In this document: one piece after another, positions 1 through 8,152 of the stretch
Layout: each line of letters starts with the position of its first letter
Position numbering within the stretch: the stretch's first letter is position 1
From: Flavobacterium sp. ALJ2
Lineage (GTDB): Bacteria; Bacteroidota; Bacteroidia; Flavobacteriales; Flavobacteriaceae
Reading direction: 5' to 3'
NCBI RefSeq assembly: GCF_015594725.1
Contig: NZ_JADNRC010000003.1
Location: forward strand, 62,001-126,000
Length of the DNA stretch: 64,000 nt
Made by a program: the position numbers and the translations under genes
Notes under the pieces: generated by a model
The model's input: only the letters and a program-made list of their open reading frames with translations
The model's database searches: none
What the model was told of the DNA's origin: nothing

Positions 1-305
1 GGCACCTCATCTATCCAATATAAAATCCCCAGCGAACCATCGGCTTTATCATAAACCTCAAAAGTTGTATTAGGTATCGTTTGATTTTCCATTTCGCCTA
101 AATTAAAAAACTTAGGAAAGGGTCTTGCTATCACATTAAAATTTTCATCAAGAATTAATCCTCTACAGTTTAATGTAACCTCATTCCATATTCTTTCGAA
201 TTGGGCACTTTGCGTATAATTATAAATGTATAAATCATAATTAGGGTGTTTGTTTACTCTAATATAATTTTTGGATATCATCTCTTTTAATAGTACTGTA
301 TTCAT
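1..305 (-). CDS. T4 RnlA (Rnl1)-family RNA ligase, 3' end outside window
   Basis: ATP-dependent RNA ligase, which seals 5'-phosphate to 3'-hydroxyl RNA ends, typically to repair cleaved tRNA. I translated it by hand from the ATG at 303-305. The first 101 residues are open and contain CRG (47-49), ARPFPKFFNLGE (60-71) and the nucleotidyltransferase motif I KADGS (87-91), where Lys87 would be the AMP-accepting lysine. T4 Rnl1 homologues are several hundred residues long, so most of the protein lies beyond the left edge. Its start is 34 bases from the inverted repeat at 340-358, and a -7-like AATCTTTG lies between them, so it probably has its own regulated promoter despite lying just after the nucleotidyltransferase gene. 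The family call is confident; the substrate is unknown. Confidence 0.85.
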   Translation of the reverse strand, partial: MNTVLLKEMISKNYIRVNKHPNYDLYIYNYTQSAQFERIWNEVTLNCRGLILDENFNVIARPFPKFFNLGEMENQTIPNTTFEVYDKADGSLGILYWIDEV

Positions 306-339
306 TTCTTTTTTTGTTAAACAAAGATTCAAAAACTAC

Positions 340-358
340 TACGCAATTATTTTGCGCA
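340..358 (-). promoter_or_regulatory. Inverted-repeat operator, copy 1 (RNA ligase promoter)
   Basis: TACGCAATTATTTTGCGCA, with arms TACGCA/TGCGCA around a 7-base centre. It overlaps the stop codon and last codons of the nucleotidyltransferase gene. Reading leftward, 9 bases further on, GAATCTTTGT (321-330) contains an AATCTTTG -7-like element. The ligase ATG follows at 305. The same operator, 9-base spacing and -7 block recur at 1853-1892, so this is very probably a shared regulator site. Confidence 0.75.
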
Positions 359-1087
359 GTTAAAATCATTTTCATCTTCATACTTGTATTCTGACAATTG
401 TTTCATTCCAACAATTCGTTTTTTTAATAATTCTACATATACCAAAAGCCATTTTTGAAGGATTTCAGAATCGGCATTTTTATCTCTGGATAATTGTTTT
501 CTTAAATCTGGAATATGATCTGCAATTTGATTTTTTGTGTAAACTTCTTTCCCTTCATGTAGTAAAATTGTCTGCCCTAATTGAAAAGCAATTGATTTTA
601 TCATGTTTTCATTTTTCTTCTCTTTACCAAAAGAAAGTATTCGATTTAGATTTATAGTCTCTAATGCTATAACTTTTTCATTTATATCTCCTCTCAAAGC
701 ATTTTTTACAAGTAATCTATATGCTGTCTTACTTACAAATGACAGAATCATTCTTGAACTTCTTAAAAATTTTAAATCTACATCTCTGCACAAAAGCCTT
801 GCTATTTGATTTTCATATTTCTGCTCATGATAACTGTAGGTATAAAACAATGCATTATTTAATTCATCGGTTGTGCCTTTATAAACTTCAGCTAAATGAC
901 CATTTTTACACACTGCTAGGTTGGCATTAATCTCCTTTTCGGGGAAAAATGGTACTAGCAATTCCGTTAGCTTTTTTGATAATGAAAGTTTTTCTAATAT
1001 AGTCTCTGGCATTTCTTTAATAAAGAAAACCAGATCGACATCAAGTGAATTTTCTGAACCAAATATTTGATAGATTGGTGTGTTCAT
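347..1087 (-). CDS. Nucleotidyltransferase-fold-like protein linked to RNA ligase
   Basis: Protein of 246 residues. The N-terminus has a minimal nucleotidyltransferase-like signature, FGS at 9-11 followed closely by LDVDLVFF (Asp16, Asp18). This resembles the GS...DxD metal-binding core of the polymerase-beta superfamily, but with a very short spacer. The rest is helical with no other motif I recognise. It lies 41 bases upstream of the RNA ligase on the same strand and downstream of a tRNA-like sequence, so a role in RNA end modification or repair is a fair inference. Its stop codon lies inside operator copy 1. It could instead be an MNT-type toxin/antitoxin nucleotidyltransferase, but no HEPN partner is adjacent. 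The fold call is moderate; the function is unknown. Confidence 0.55.
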   Translation of the reverse strand: MNTPIYQIFGSENSLDVDLVFFIKEMPETILEKLSLSKKLTELLVPFFPEKEINANLAVCKNGHLAEVYKGTTDELNNALFYTYSYHEQKYENQIARLLCRDVDLKFLRSSRMILSFVSKTAYRLLVKNALRGDINEKVIALETINLNRILSFGKEKKNENMIKSIAFQLGQTILLHEGKEVYTKNQIADHIPDLRKQLSRDKNADSEILQKWLLVYVELLKKRIVGMKQLSEYKYEDENDFNCAK

Positions 1088-1160
1088 TTTTTTAAAAATT
1101 TATCCTATTTAAGAATCCATTTTAACCTATTGATCCGTAACTGATTTACATTCTTTTTTG

Positions 1161-1249
1161 TGACCCTAATGAAATTCGAACTCATATTCTCTTTCGGACA
1201 TTGTGGCTCTAAATACGTTTCCCTACTTTCCCATTTAAACTACAAGGTC
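1161..1249 (-). ncRNA. Degenerate tRNA-like sequence
   Basis: Read on the minus strand, 89 nt fold as a tRNA at both ends. The 7-bp acceptor GACCTTG/TAGGGTC has five Watson-Crick and two wobble pairs, and a discriminator A follows. U8, A14, G18-G19 and A21 occupy canonical places, and the D-stem GTTT/AAGT pairs with two wobbles. The T-arm is ATGAG-TTCGAAT-TTCAT with a canonical T-loop, but its closing pair is G-U instead of G-C. No regular 5-bp anticodon stem with a 7-base loop can be drawn; the best alternative is a bulged stem around a 13-base loop. CCA is not encoded. It is either a decayed tRNA or a tRNA-like RNA serving the neighbouring ligase/nucleotidyltransferase. A functional tRNA is unlikely. 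Confidence 0.5.
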
Positions 1250-1285
1250 TTTTTTTGATGATACTGATTTATGATTAGTGTGCAA

Positions 1286-1843
1286 TTATCTTTTTATTCC
1301 AAATTCATTAATTAAATAATCTTTTAAATTCTTTCCATAAATTATTATATCTCCATCATAAATAGAAATAACTGGAGATAATCTTTTATCTTTAAATACA
1401 ACTAATACTCTGTGACTATATATCGGAATAAAACCTTCAATTTCAGATTCATCAAATCCATTATCTTTAATTACAGATTTTACTTCATCCATAAATTCCT
1501 TAACTTCATCAACTAACCACTGTGTCTCTTTACTATCATTTGGATAATTATACAATCTGTTCGTTTTTATAATTTCTTCATTACCACTTGGATCAACAGA
1601 AATAGTTTCTCTATAAAAACCACTAAAATTTGATAACATTCCTCTATAAATGCTGGGAAATACAAAACCAAATAATTTTTCCAAATTATTGATTTCATCA
1701 CTATTTAAGCCTTCATAAAATTTATTATTAACTTTATGCTCATAAAAATTCTTTTTTAAATTTCTATTCTTAGTCTTATCTTCTTCTTTATTTTTGGATT
1801 TTCCTTCTAATATTATTCTTAATGCATTCATAATTGGTTTCAT
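1286..1843 (-). CDS. SUKH (SMI1/KNR4) family protein
   Basis: Protein of 185 residues. After a lysine-rich N-terminal stretch (about 15-45) comes the typical SUKH core: LNSDEINNLEKLFGF, FPSIYRGMLSNFSGF, and later GFIPIYS and YDGDIIIYG. SUKH proteins are best known as immunity proteins of contact-dependent and polymorphic toxins, but also occur as single-domain proteins of unknown role. The gene is divergent from the HD phosphohydrolase; the shared intergenic region contains operator copy 2 and a -7 block 10 bases before this ATG. With so short a leader, the in-frame ATG at 1831 is an alternative start. Presence in the RNA ligase cluster suggests co-regulation rather than a known partner function. 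Confidence 0.7.
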   Translation of the reverse strand: MKPIMNALRIILEGKSKNKEEDKTKNRNLKKNFYEHKVNNKFYEGLNSDEINNLEKLFGFVFPSIYRGMLSNFSGFYRETISVDPSGNEEIIKTNRLYNYPNDSKETQWLVDEVKEFMDEVKSVIKDNGFDESEIEGFIPIYSHRVLVVFKDKRLSPVISIYDGDIIIYGKNLKDYLINEFGIKR

Positions 1844-1852
1844 TTTGACATT

Positions 1853-1890
1853 ACAAAGATTCCAACAGAAGTACGCAATTATTTTGCGCA
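1853..1890 (-). promoter_or_regulatory. Inverted-repeat operator copy 2 plus -7 block
   Basis: TACGCAATTATTTTGCGCA at 1872-1890 is identical to copy 1, and the match extends two more bases to 1892. Reading leftward, after 9 bases comes GAATCTTTGT (1853-1862), identical in sequence and spacing to the ligase promoter. It lies between the divergent SUKH and HD genes, 37 bases before the HD start, so it could control both directions. Confidence 0.75.
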
Positions 1891-1926
1891 GTGCAAAAGG
1901 AATATTTTTTTAAGTAAATTAGCGCT

Positions 1927-2544
1927 ATGAATCTAAAAGAAAAATATACTGAACTGCTCGTAATCATTGGCTTTCCGGAAAAAGAGATTCAACATAATTG
2001 GTTGGAACTTGAAACTGCTTATTCTAAGAAATCCAGACACTATCATAACCTTACTCATATAAGTGATATGATAGATTGTTATGAAACATATCTGGAGAAA
2101 CTGCAATTTCCTAATGAAATCTTGTACGCCATCTTTTATCATGACTACATATACAATAGCCGTAAAAAGGATAATGAATTAAAAAGTGCTCAATATGCAT
2201 TATCCATTTTACCAAAGAACACCGCATTTAATAAACAATTGGTTTTTGATGCTATTTGTGCAACACAGCAACATCAACACAATGCGATTGAAGATATTAA
2301 TTGGCTAATTGATTTTGATTTAAAAATTCTCGCCCGAGATTGGACTGCTTATAAAACTTACTTTAAACTGATAAGAAAAGAATATAGTATTTATCCTGAT
2401 TTTCTTTATAATCCGGGAAGAATTAAGGCATTGAATCACTTTCTTGAAAATGATTTTATTTTCAAGACTGAAGAATTCAGAAATTTACATGAAGAAAAAG
2501 CGAGAGAAAATATAAAACTGGAAATTGATTTTATAAGTAAGTAG
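1927..2544 (+). CDS. HD-superfamily metal-dependent phosphohydrolase (COG4339-like)
   Basis: Protein of 205 residues from the predicted HD hydrolase family. Visible metal-site motifs are HYHNLTH (His38, His40, His44), FYHDYIY (His72-Asp73) and KDNELKSA (81-88), in the order expected for that family. HD enzymes hydrolyse phosphomonoesters or phosphodiesters. Next to an RNA ligase, a role in processing RNA ends, such as removal of a terminal 2',3'-cyclic or 3'-phosphate, is an attractive inference but not shown by sequence. It is transcribed away from the SUKH gene, across operator copy 2. It has no signal peptide, so it is cytoplasmic. The family is confident; the substrate is unknown. Confidence 0.75.
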   Translation: MNLKEKYTELLVIIGFPEKEIQHNWLELETAYSKKSRHYHNLTHISDMIDCYETYLEKLQFPNEILYAIFYHDYIYNSRKKDNELKSAQYALSILPKNTAFNKQLVFDAICATQQHQHNAIEDINWLIDFDLKILARDWTAYKTYFKLIRKEYSIYPDFLYNPGRIKALNHFLENDFIFKTEEFRNLHEEKARENIKLEIDFISK

Positions 2545-2586
2545 TTTTTTATACTCTTTTTAGAAACCAAGTTTTATTCTATTTGC

Positions 2587-2690
2587 AATTTTGCGTGAAG
2601 GATTGCAGTGAAAATCCTTTTGCTTTTTTCTTTAAAAAGCAAAAGATTGTAACGAAAAGCCCGACCCGCCTTTTCGGCGGGACACGCCCC
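2587..2690. repeat. Intergenic hairpin element between HD gene and SprF-like gene
   Basis: Two stem-loops lie between convergent genes. CTTTTGCTTTTT (2617-2628) pairs perfectly with AAAAAGCAAAAG (2634-2645), and CCCGCC (2665-2670) pairs with GGCGGG (2676-2681). The surrounding wording resembles dispersed intergenic repeats I associate with flavobacterial genomes; this is from memory and unverified. It may also terminate both genes. Confidence 0.45.
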
Positions 2691-2740
2691 TATTCGAATA
2701 AAGCTATTCTTTAAAATAACTTCTTATTATTGCTTGGTGT

Positions 2741-3745
2741 TTATCTTCCTGTATAATTAGGACATCCAAAACATTTTACGCTTAGATTAAACTGATAGGT
2801 TAATAAAACTTCAAAAACGCCTCCTGTTCTTCCGATACTCGTAGTATTCAAATCATAGGAAAGCCCTAATTTTAAATTCTCATATTGCAATCCTGTAAAA
2901 AGATTTACTGAGGTTAGCAACTCCCTATTCATTCCGTTTTTTGATGGATTGGTAACAGCTGTTGCCCCAAAATATATTTTCTCAAATTGTATAGATGTTC
3001 CTAAATCAAATCGATTGTAATACCCTTGTTGCATATAATTTGAGGTAATAAGCATTTTGGTTTCATACGGGAAAAACAACACATCGATATAATCGGCTAA
3101 AAGAAATTCGTAACCTGAACTCAAGGAGAAGAATGTATCTAAAGGCACGTTTCCGTCTCCTGCAAAGGAAATATTGGGTCTGTTAAGGTGTTTCATCGAT
3201 AAACCTATCCAAAGACTTTCGGTATTAAAAACCATTCCTGCTGATACATCAAAGAAATTGACTTTATCGTTTTTTAGCATCGGATCTACCGAACTTGAAT
3301 TTATAACTCCTGTTCGAATATTAATCTGATCCTCAAGTAATAAATTTTGAAAAGCAAATGATTTTAATCCAAAACCTGCTTCGATAGCTGGCCTAAAATA
3401 CCATGTATCATTCAGCTTTACTCGGTAGGCATAATTGGCATTAATTTGCGTGTAATTATATTTGGTTAGGTTTTCTCTTTGATTTAAAACACTTATTCCA
3501 TAACCGCTATTCATGTTTTCGTTCCAAGTATTTACAAATGCATAATCGGTATCTATTTTTAAATCTAAATCTGGCCATTGCTCCCGATGCACTATCCCTG
3601 CATAGGTAGTTTCCATGAATCCAGAAAACCCCGGATTAAGTGTTTCTGGAACTAAGAAATATTGAGTAAAAATTGGGTCTTGTGCTCTTGTTTCTGAATA
3701 AAAGCAACATGCAATTAGTATTGTTATATATAGTTGTAATCTCAT
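2741..3745 (-). CDS. PorP/SprF family type IX secretion membrane protein
   Basis: Protein of 334 residues with an N-terminal signal peptide (hydrophobic 5-15, ending near TRAQ at 19-22). It starts with QDPIFTQYFLVPETLNPGFSG, the hallmark opening of PorP/SprF proteins, followed by many short amphipathic beta strands as expected for an outer-membrane barrel. In gliding flavobacteria, SprF-like proteins are needed for secretion or surface attachment of the giant adhesin encoded next to them. Here the large PKD/SprB-repeat gene ends 15 bases upstream, so the two are one operon. The family assignment is firm. It is a paralogue of the gliding pair rather than provably sprF itself. Confidence 0.85.
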   Translation of the reverse strand: MRLQLYITILIACCFYSETRAQDPIFTQYFLVPETLNPGFSGFMETTYAGIVHREQWPDLDLKIDTDYAFVNTWNENMNSGYGISVLNQRENLTKYNYTQINANYAYRVKLNDTWYFRPAIEAGFGLKSFAFQNLLLEDQINIRTGVINSSSVDPMLKNDKVNFFDVSAGMVFNTESLWIGLSMKHLNRPNISFAGDGNVPLDTFFSLSSGYEFLLADYIDVLFFPYETKMLITSNYMQQGYYNRFDLGTSIQFEKIYFGATAVTNPSKNGMNRELLTSVNLFTGLQYENLKLGLSYDLNTTSIGRTGGVFEVLLTYQFNLSVKCFGCPNYTGR

Positions 3746-3760
3746 TGTAGTATGTTGCTA

Positions 3761-6700
3761 TTATTTAAGTAATGTAAATGCTCCTCGTTCGGTTATGGTA
3801 TGGTTGTAAAACGTTTTTGCAGTGATTTTGAAGAAGTAGTTTCCGTTTTCGGCTGCATGATTTTTTATTTGTCCGTTCCATCCACTGATATTTTTTCCAG
3901 TTTCAGAATATACAATTCCTCCCCAAGTATCATAAACATCAAGAGTAATGCTATCAAAACCTAAAAACACGGGCGCAAAGGTGTCGTTGTAACCATCATT
4001 ATTTGGCGTAAAGGCATTTGGAATTACCAGACTATATCCTTTTTCGACTACTAATGTTGATGTATAACTATATTGACAACCAAAAGGATAGGTAACTGTT
4101 TGTTTTATTGTATAGGTTCCTACTCTTGTATAAATATGTTTTGGATTTTCTTCGTTGGAGAATTTACCATCACCAAAATCCCAAGAAATATTTGTAAAAT
4201 CTCCTGTTGCTAGATTCGTAAATAAAATAGGGTCGTAAATTGAATACAAATCATAAACATCTTTGCCATAAGAGCTTGTCGAATAATTAGCTATTCCTAA
4301 AACAGGTGTATTCACATTGTATGGAAAATCGGCAGTACATCCAAAACTATCGGTTACACTAAATATGATTAAACCTTTATTTTCGGTATTCATAATTTCA
4401 TTATTAGATCCTGAAACAACTCCATCGGACCAACTTAATGTATAGGGTGGTATTCCACCTTTTACGTGTCCTATGAATGTTTGATGTACATATTTAGTTT
4501 CACAATCAAAATCGGTTAGTACTTCGATAGTTGGCGTAAGCTGATCGAATCTGGTAATTTCCCATTCTTCTGATTTATTACAACCATTAGCATCTGTAAC
4601 AGTAACGGCATAAATCCCTGGTGGAAGTTTTCTCAAATCTTCGGTTTTTGCACCATTTGACCATGAGTACGTAAATGGAGCCAGACCTCCTGTTACCACT
4701 AAATTAATCTCTCCTGTGTTTGCATCAGCACAATCTAAAGGATTTGAAACAACGGCGCTTAGTTCTAACAAAGAAGGCTCAGATATTTTAAAGGTTCTTA
4801 TTATTTCACATGGTGTTCCATCTGTAATTGTTACTTTATAGCTTCCTGGCCCAATATTATTACGTTCAACCCCTGCTGTCGAATTATCATCCCAAACTAA
4901 CTTAACTGGCGCTACACCTCCTACAAGGTTCAGTCGGATATACCCATCATTTGCACCAAAACAAGAAACGTTCTTTACATCTGGATTGATAGTAAATACT
5001 GGTACATTAACTATATCTATAGTAAATACTTTAGGACAGTCTAATGCATCGGTAATTGTGATTACATAAGTTCCCGCTGATAAATTATTTTGTACTAAAC
5101 CAGTTCCTAAATTGCTCCATTCAATAATATATGGATCTCCTGTTGCAAAAGGAACTCCTCCTGTAATGCGATCAATAGTAATCGATGCATTAGCATCATC
5201 ATAACATCCTATCTCGGTTTTAGTGTACTCTAAGTGTATTTCATCATTTTGAAGTAATACAACTTCCAATTCATCTGTACAGCCAGAATTATCAGTAACA
5301 GTTAAATTATAAGTACCTGCTGCAAGACCTTTTAAATTTTGAAGATTACTACTAAATCCGTCTGGTCCCGTCCAGCTGTATCGGTAATTAAAAACTCCGG
5401 GAGACAGCTCGGTATATTGACCGCCCATTGTACTAACATTAATTTCACCTGTATAATATCCATAACATGAAATATCAACTTGACTTTCCTTTTTTACTTT
5501 TAATAATGGCGGTTCGATGATCGTATAACTGTCTGTAAGTATATTACAATTATTAACTTCGGTAATGGTAAAGTCATACTTTCCTGGTCCAAGATTATTA
5601 ATATTGCTGGTAGTCTCAGGATAAGGATTCCCATCTTTTGTCCACACATAAGTATAGGGCGGTGTCCCTCCTGTTGCCGATAAATTTATACTCCCATTAT
5701 TTAACCCAAAACATGTGATATCATTTTTACCTCCTGAAAATCTAAATTCATCCGGTTCAGTAACAGAATAACTTTTTGTAAACGGGCAATCTCCATTATC
5801 AGTAACTTTTAAATAATACATTCCTGCTTTTAAATTAAAAATATCTTTATCGGTACTTGTAAATCCATCAGGGCCTGTCCAAGAAAAAAGATAAGGAGTT
5901 CCTGTTGCAAAAGGAATACCTCCTGTTACACTTATCGTAATGGAACCATCATTTGAACCAAAACAGGTAGTGTTTTTTGTAACTGGGGCTACTGTTATTA
6001 ATGGATCTACTGTTACTGTTATTGTAAAATTAGGCCCAGGACAAGCTCCAGATATAGGCGATACAGTATACGTTACTGTTGCCGGATTGGCTGTGTTATT
6101 TATTAAAGTCTGGCTAATATTTAGTCTTGGAGAAGATTGTGCATTTGCACCACTTACTGCTCCTGCAGGAGAAACTTCGGGTGTTGACCAAACATAGGTT
6201 GTTCCTTCGGGTACATAATCTATCTCGTTATTAACAGGTGTAACCTCAAAACTAGTGTCACTACATATTCTTGCTGTCTTATCATTTATAACTGGAGAAA
6301 GAACTAAATTAACAGAAAAAGGAGCCTCTTTGCTAGTTGTTCCACAGCTATTTGTAACACTAAAAGTAGCTACATAATTACCACTAGTTGCATAATATAT
6401 TGGTCCCGGATCAAGCGATGTAGATGAAGAAGGAATACCCCCTGGAAAGTCCCATAAATAAGTGATCTCTGAACTTAGAGAACAAGTTTGTTCTACCGTG
6501 CCAACTGGATGGATTGTAGCTGAATCACAGTAATCAGAAATAGGATTTATAGTAATAACAGGTTCCTTTTCTACTGATATTTCCTTTGTAATATAACTCT
6601 CTTCTCTGCAAGAATTTATTGTTGTTAACTTAACAGAATAGGTACCTGACAGCGTAAAATTAAAAACAGGATCTTTTGATGAAGAATTAGTACCATTTGC

Positions 6701-8152
6701 AAAATTCCATTGCCCTATACCTGTTCCTGGTACTGACTCTTTGCCACATAATCCTTCAACGTAATTAGTAACTTCCCATTTGTAACTCTCTGTACTACAA
6801 GCTAAACTTGTATCTGTAGTATTCGTAATGTGAACAATCCTTGAAGTACAAAAATTACCAAAGGTATTATTAAAGGTAAAACTGGGTTCTAATATGGGCT
6901 CTATACATATCTCTTTTCTCATTTCACTCCCTGTTCCACATGCTGTTGTTGCTTTTAAAATAACTGTATACCTACCTGGTGTTGTATAAACATGTGTTGG
7001 ATTAATCTCTCTAGAAACTGGTGTTCCATCACCAAAATCCCAAGTATAAACATCAATCGTGCTACAATTATTAGTATAACCTTCAGTGCTTGTATTAATA
7101 AATTGAACAGGAGTTTCGACACATCCCACAGGTTGCATATCAAAGCTTATTTCGGGCTTAGCTAATATAGTAATAGGTCCGACTGTAAGAATCTTTTTAT
7201 CACAAGATGTCTTTATTGTTACTTTAACCTCATTTCCAAAAGGACAATTGGCTTTTATAAACTCATGCGGTATAGGAAAATTTTCAGACGCTTTCGGATT
7301 AGCCGCATTATAATAAGGAGAGCGTTCTAAATCCTCCTGTTTATATGATTGTTCAGTTCCATCGCCATAATTAACAAGATATTCGGTATCTGAAGGGTTA
7401 AGCCCCCATCCCCCTATTTCAAAATTCATTGGACCTACAGGAAGACATAAATTGGTAGTATTACCTGGAGCAAATAGTGCCCCTACTGGGTTACTAGAAT
7501 TTTTAACTACATAACGAACATCATTACTACAGCCATTATTTCCGATTCCAGTAATAACCATATCAAAAGAGCCTACATTTTGGTATTCATGTGCTTTTGG
7601 AAAAGTGACATTTGTTTCAGAACTGCCATCTCCCCAACTTACATTATAAGAAGTGATACACCCTATTGAATCTGAATTATTCACTACATTAATTGTATAT
7701 TTAGAATTAGAATTATTATCTGCACATTTATTAAAAGAAGTACTTCCCTCATTTACGAACTTTAAATCTGGTTTTTGTTTTACCAAAATAGTTTTCGTTA
7801 TACTGTTTTCACCGCTAGCATCAGTAACCGTAAGCTTGACGGAAAAAGACTCCGTACCGCAACCAACAGCTTTAAAAGAATGACTTGGGCTACTTTCTGT
7901 AGAAGTCTCCCCGTCTCCAAAATCCCATTTATAGCTAAAAGGTGCAGTACCACTTACAACAGGAGTAAATACAATAAGAGTTCCTGAACAAGTTTCATCA
8001 TTAGTAAAATTGAAATCTACATTGGGTACTAAAACTAGGTTTTCATACCCTTTATTAGAAGTAAAATCGTTTTTATTGACAGCCCCAAATGCATGAACTG
8101 AAGTCGTAGTTATTAAAAGAAAATATAAGTGTAAAAAGTAAATTTTTCTCAT
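3761..8152 (-). CDS. SprB-like surface adhesin with PKD domains and T9SS type B sorting domain
   Basis: Secreted protein of 1463 residues with an N-terminal signal peptide. The first half holds several PKD-like domains with WDFGDG-type motifs (about 45-125, 140-225, 335-420, 440-620). Residues about 700-1190 hold some seven SprB-type repeats built on C(F/Y)G...NDGSI...VTGG.PPYTY.W and ending in VTDxxxC. Near the C-terminus comes another PKD domain (SWDFGDGKFSNEENP), then the gliding-motility-associated C-terminal domain IPNAFTPNNDGYNDTF...WNG, which directs export by the type IX system. It forms an operon with the SprF-like gene. It is much shorter than the giant SprB, so it is probably a secondary adhesin or surface filament. 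The partner ligand is unknown. Confidence 0.85.
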   Translation of the reverse strand: MRKIYFLHLYFLLITTTSVHAFGAVNKNDFTSNKGYENLVLVPNVDFNFTNDETCSGTLIVFTPVVSGTAPFSYKWDFGDGETSTESSPSHSFKAVGCGTESFSVKLTVTDASGENSITKTILVKQKPDLKFVNEGSTSFNKCADNNSNSKYTINVVNNSDSIGCITSYNVSWGDGSSETNVTFPKAHEYQNVGSFDMVITGIGNNGCSNDVRYVVKNSSNPVGALFAPGNTTNLCLPVGPMNFEIGGWGLNPSDTEYLVNYGDGTEQSYKQEDLERSPYYNAANPKASENFPIPHEFIKANCPFGNEVKVTIKTSCDKKILTVGPITILAKPEISFDMQPVGCVETPVQFINTSTEGYTNNCSTIDVYTWDFGDGTPVSREINPTHVYTTPGRYTVILKATTACGTGSEMRKEICIEPILEPSFTFNNTFGNFCTSRIVHITNTTDTSLACSTESYKWEVTNYVEGLCGKESVPGTGIGQWNFANGTNSSSKDPVFNFTLSGTYSVKLTTINSCREESYITKEISVEKEPVITINPISDYCDSATIHPVGTVEQTCSLSSEITYLWDFPGGIPSSSTSLDPGPIYYATSGNYVATFSVTNSCGTTSKEAPFSVNLVLSPVINDKTARICSDTSFEVTPVNNEIDYVPEGTTYVWSTPEVSPAGAVSGANAQSSPRLNISQTLINNTANPATVTYTVSPISGACPGPNFTITVTVDPLITVAPVTKNTTCFGSNDGSITISVTGGIPFATGTPYLFSWTGPDGFTSTDKDIFNLKAGMYYLKVTDNGDCPFTKSYSVTEPDEFRFSGGKNDITCFGLNNGSINLSATGGTPPYTYVWTKDGNPYPETTSNINNLGPGKYDFTITEVNNCNILTDSYTIIEPPLLKVKKESQVDISCYGYYTGEINVSTMGGQYTELSPGVFNYRYSWTGPDGFSSNLQNLKGLAAGTYNLTVTDNSGCTDELEVVLLQNDEIHLEYTKTEIGCYDDANASITIDRITGGVPFATGDPYIIEWSNLGTGLVQNNLSAGTYVITITDALDCPKVFTIDIVNVPVFTINPDVKNVSCFGANDGYIRLNLVGGVAPVKLVWDDNSTAGVERNNIGPGSYKVTITDGTPCEIIRTFKISEPSLLELSAVVSNPLDCADANTGEINLVVTGGLAPFTYSWSNGAKTEDLRKLPPGIYAVTVTDANGCNKSEEWEITRFDQLTPTIEVLTDFDCETKYVHQTFIGHVKGGIPPYTLSWSDGVVSGSNNEIMNTENKGLIIFSVTDSFGCTADFPYNVNTPVLGIANYSTSSYGKDVYDLYSIYDPILFTNLATGDFTNISWDFGDGKFSNEENPKHIYTRVGTYTIKQTVTYPFGCQYSYTSTLVVEKGYSLVIPNAFTPNNDGYNDTFAPVFLGFDSITLDVYDTWGGIVYSETGKNISGWNGQIKNHAAENGNYFFKITAKTFYNHTITERGAFTLLK

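Noticed and set aside
347..1087. MNT-HEPN toxin-antitoxin pair
   Set aside because: No adjacent HEPN-type protein with an RxxxxH motif was found; the neighbours are an RNA ligase and a SUKH protein.
1161..1249. Functional tRNA gene
   Set aside because: No regular anticodon stem-loop can be drawn, and the conserved T-stem closing pair is G-U, so it is reported only as tRNA-like.
5940..6197. Open frame on the + strand opposite the large adhesin gene
   Set aside because: It is a mirror of the repeat-rich adhesin coding sequence, with no start context or family match.
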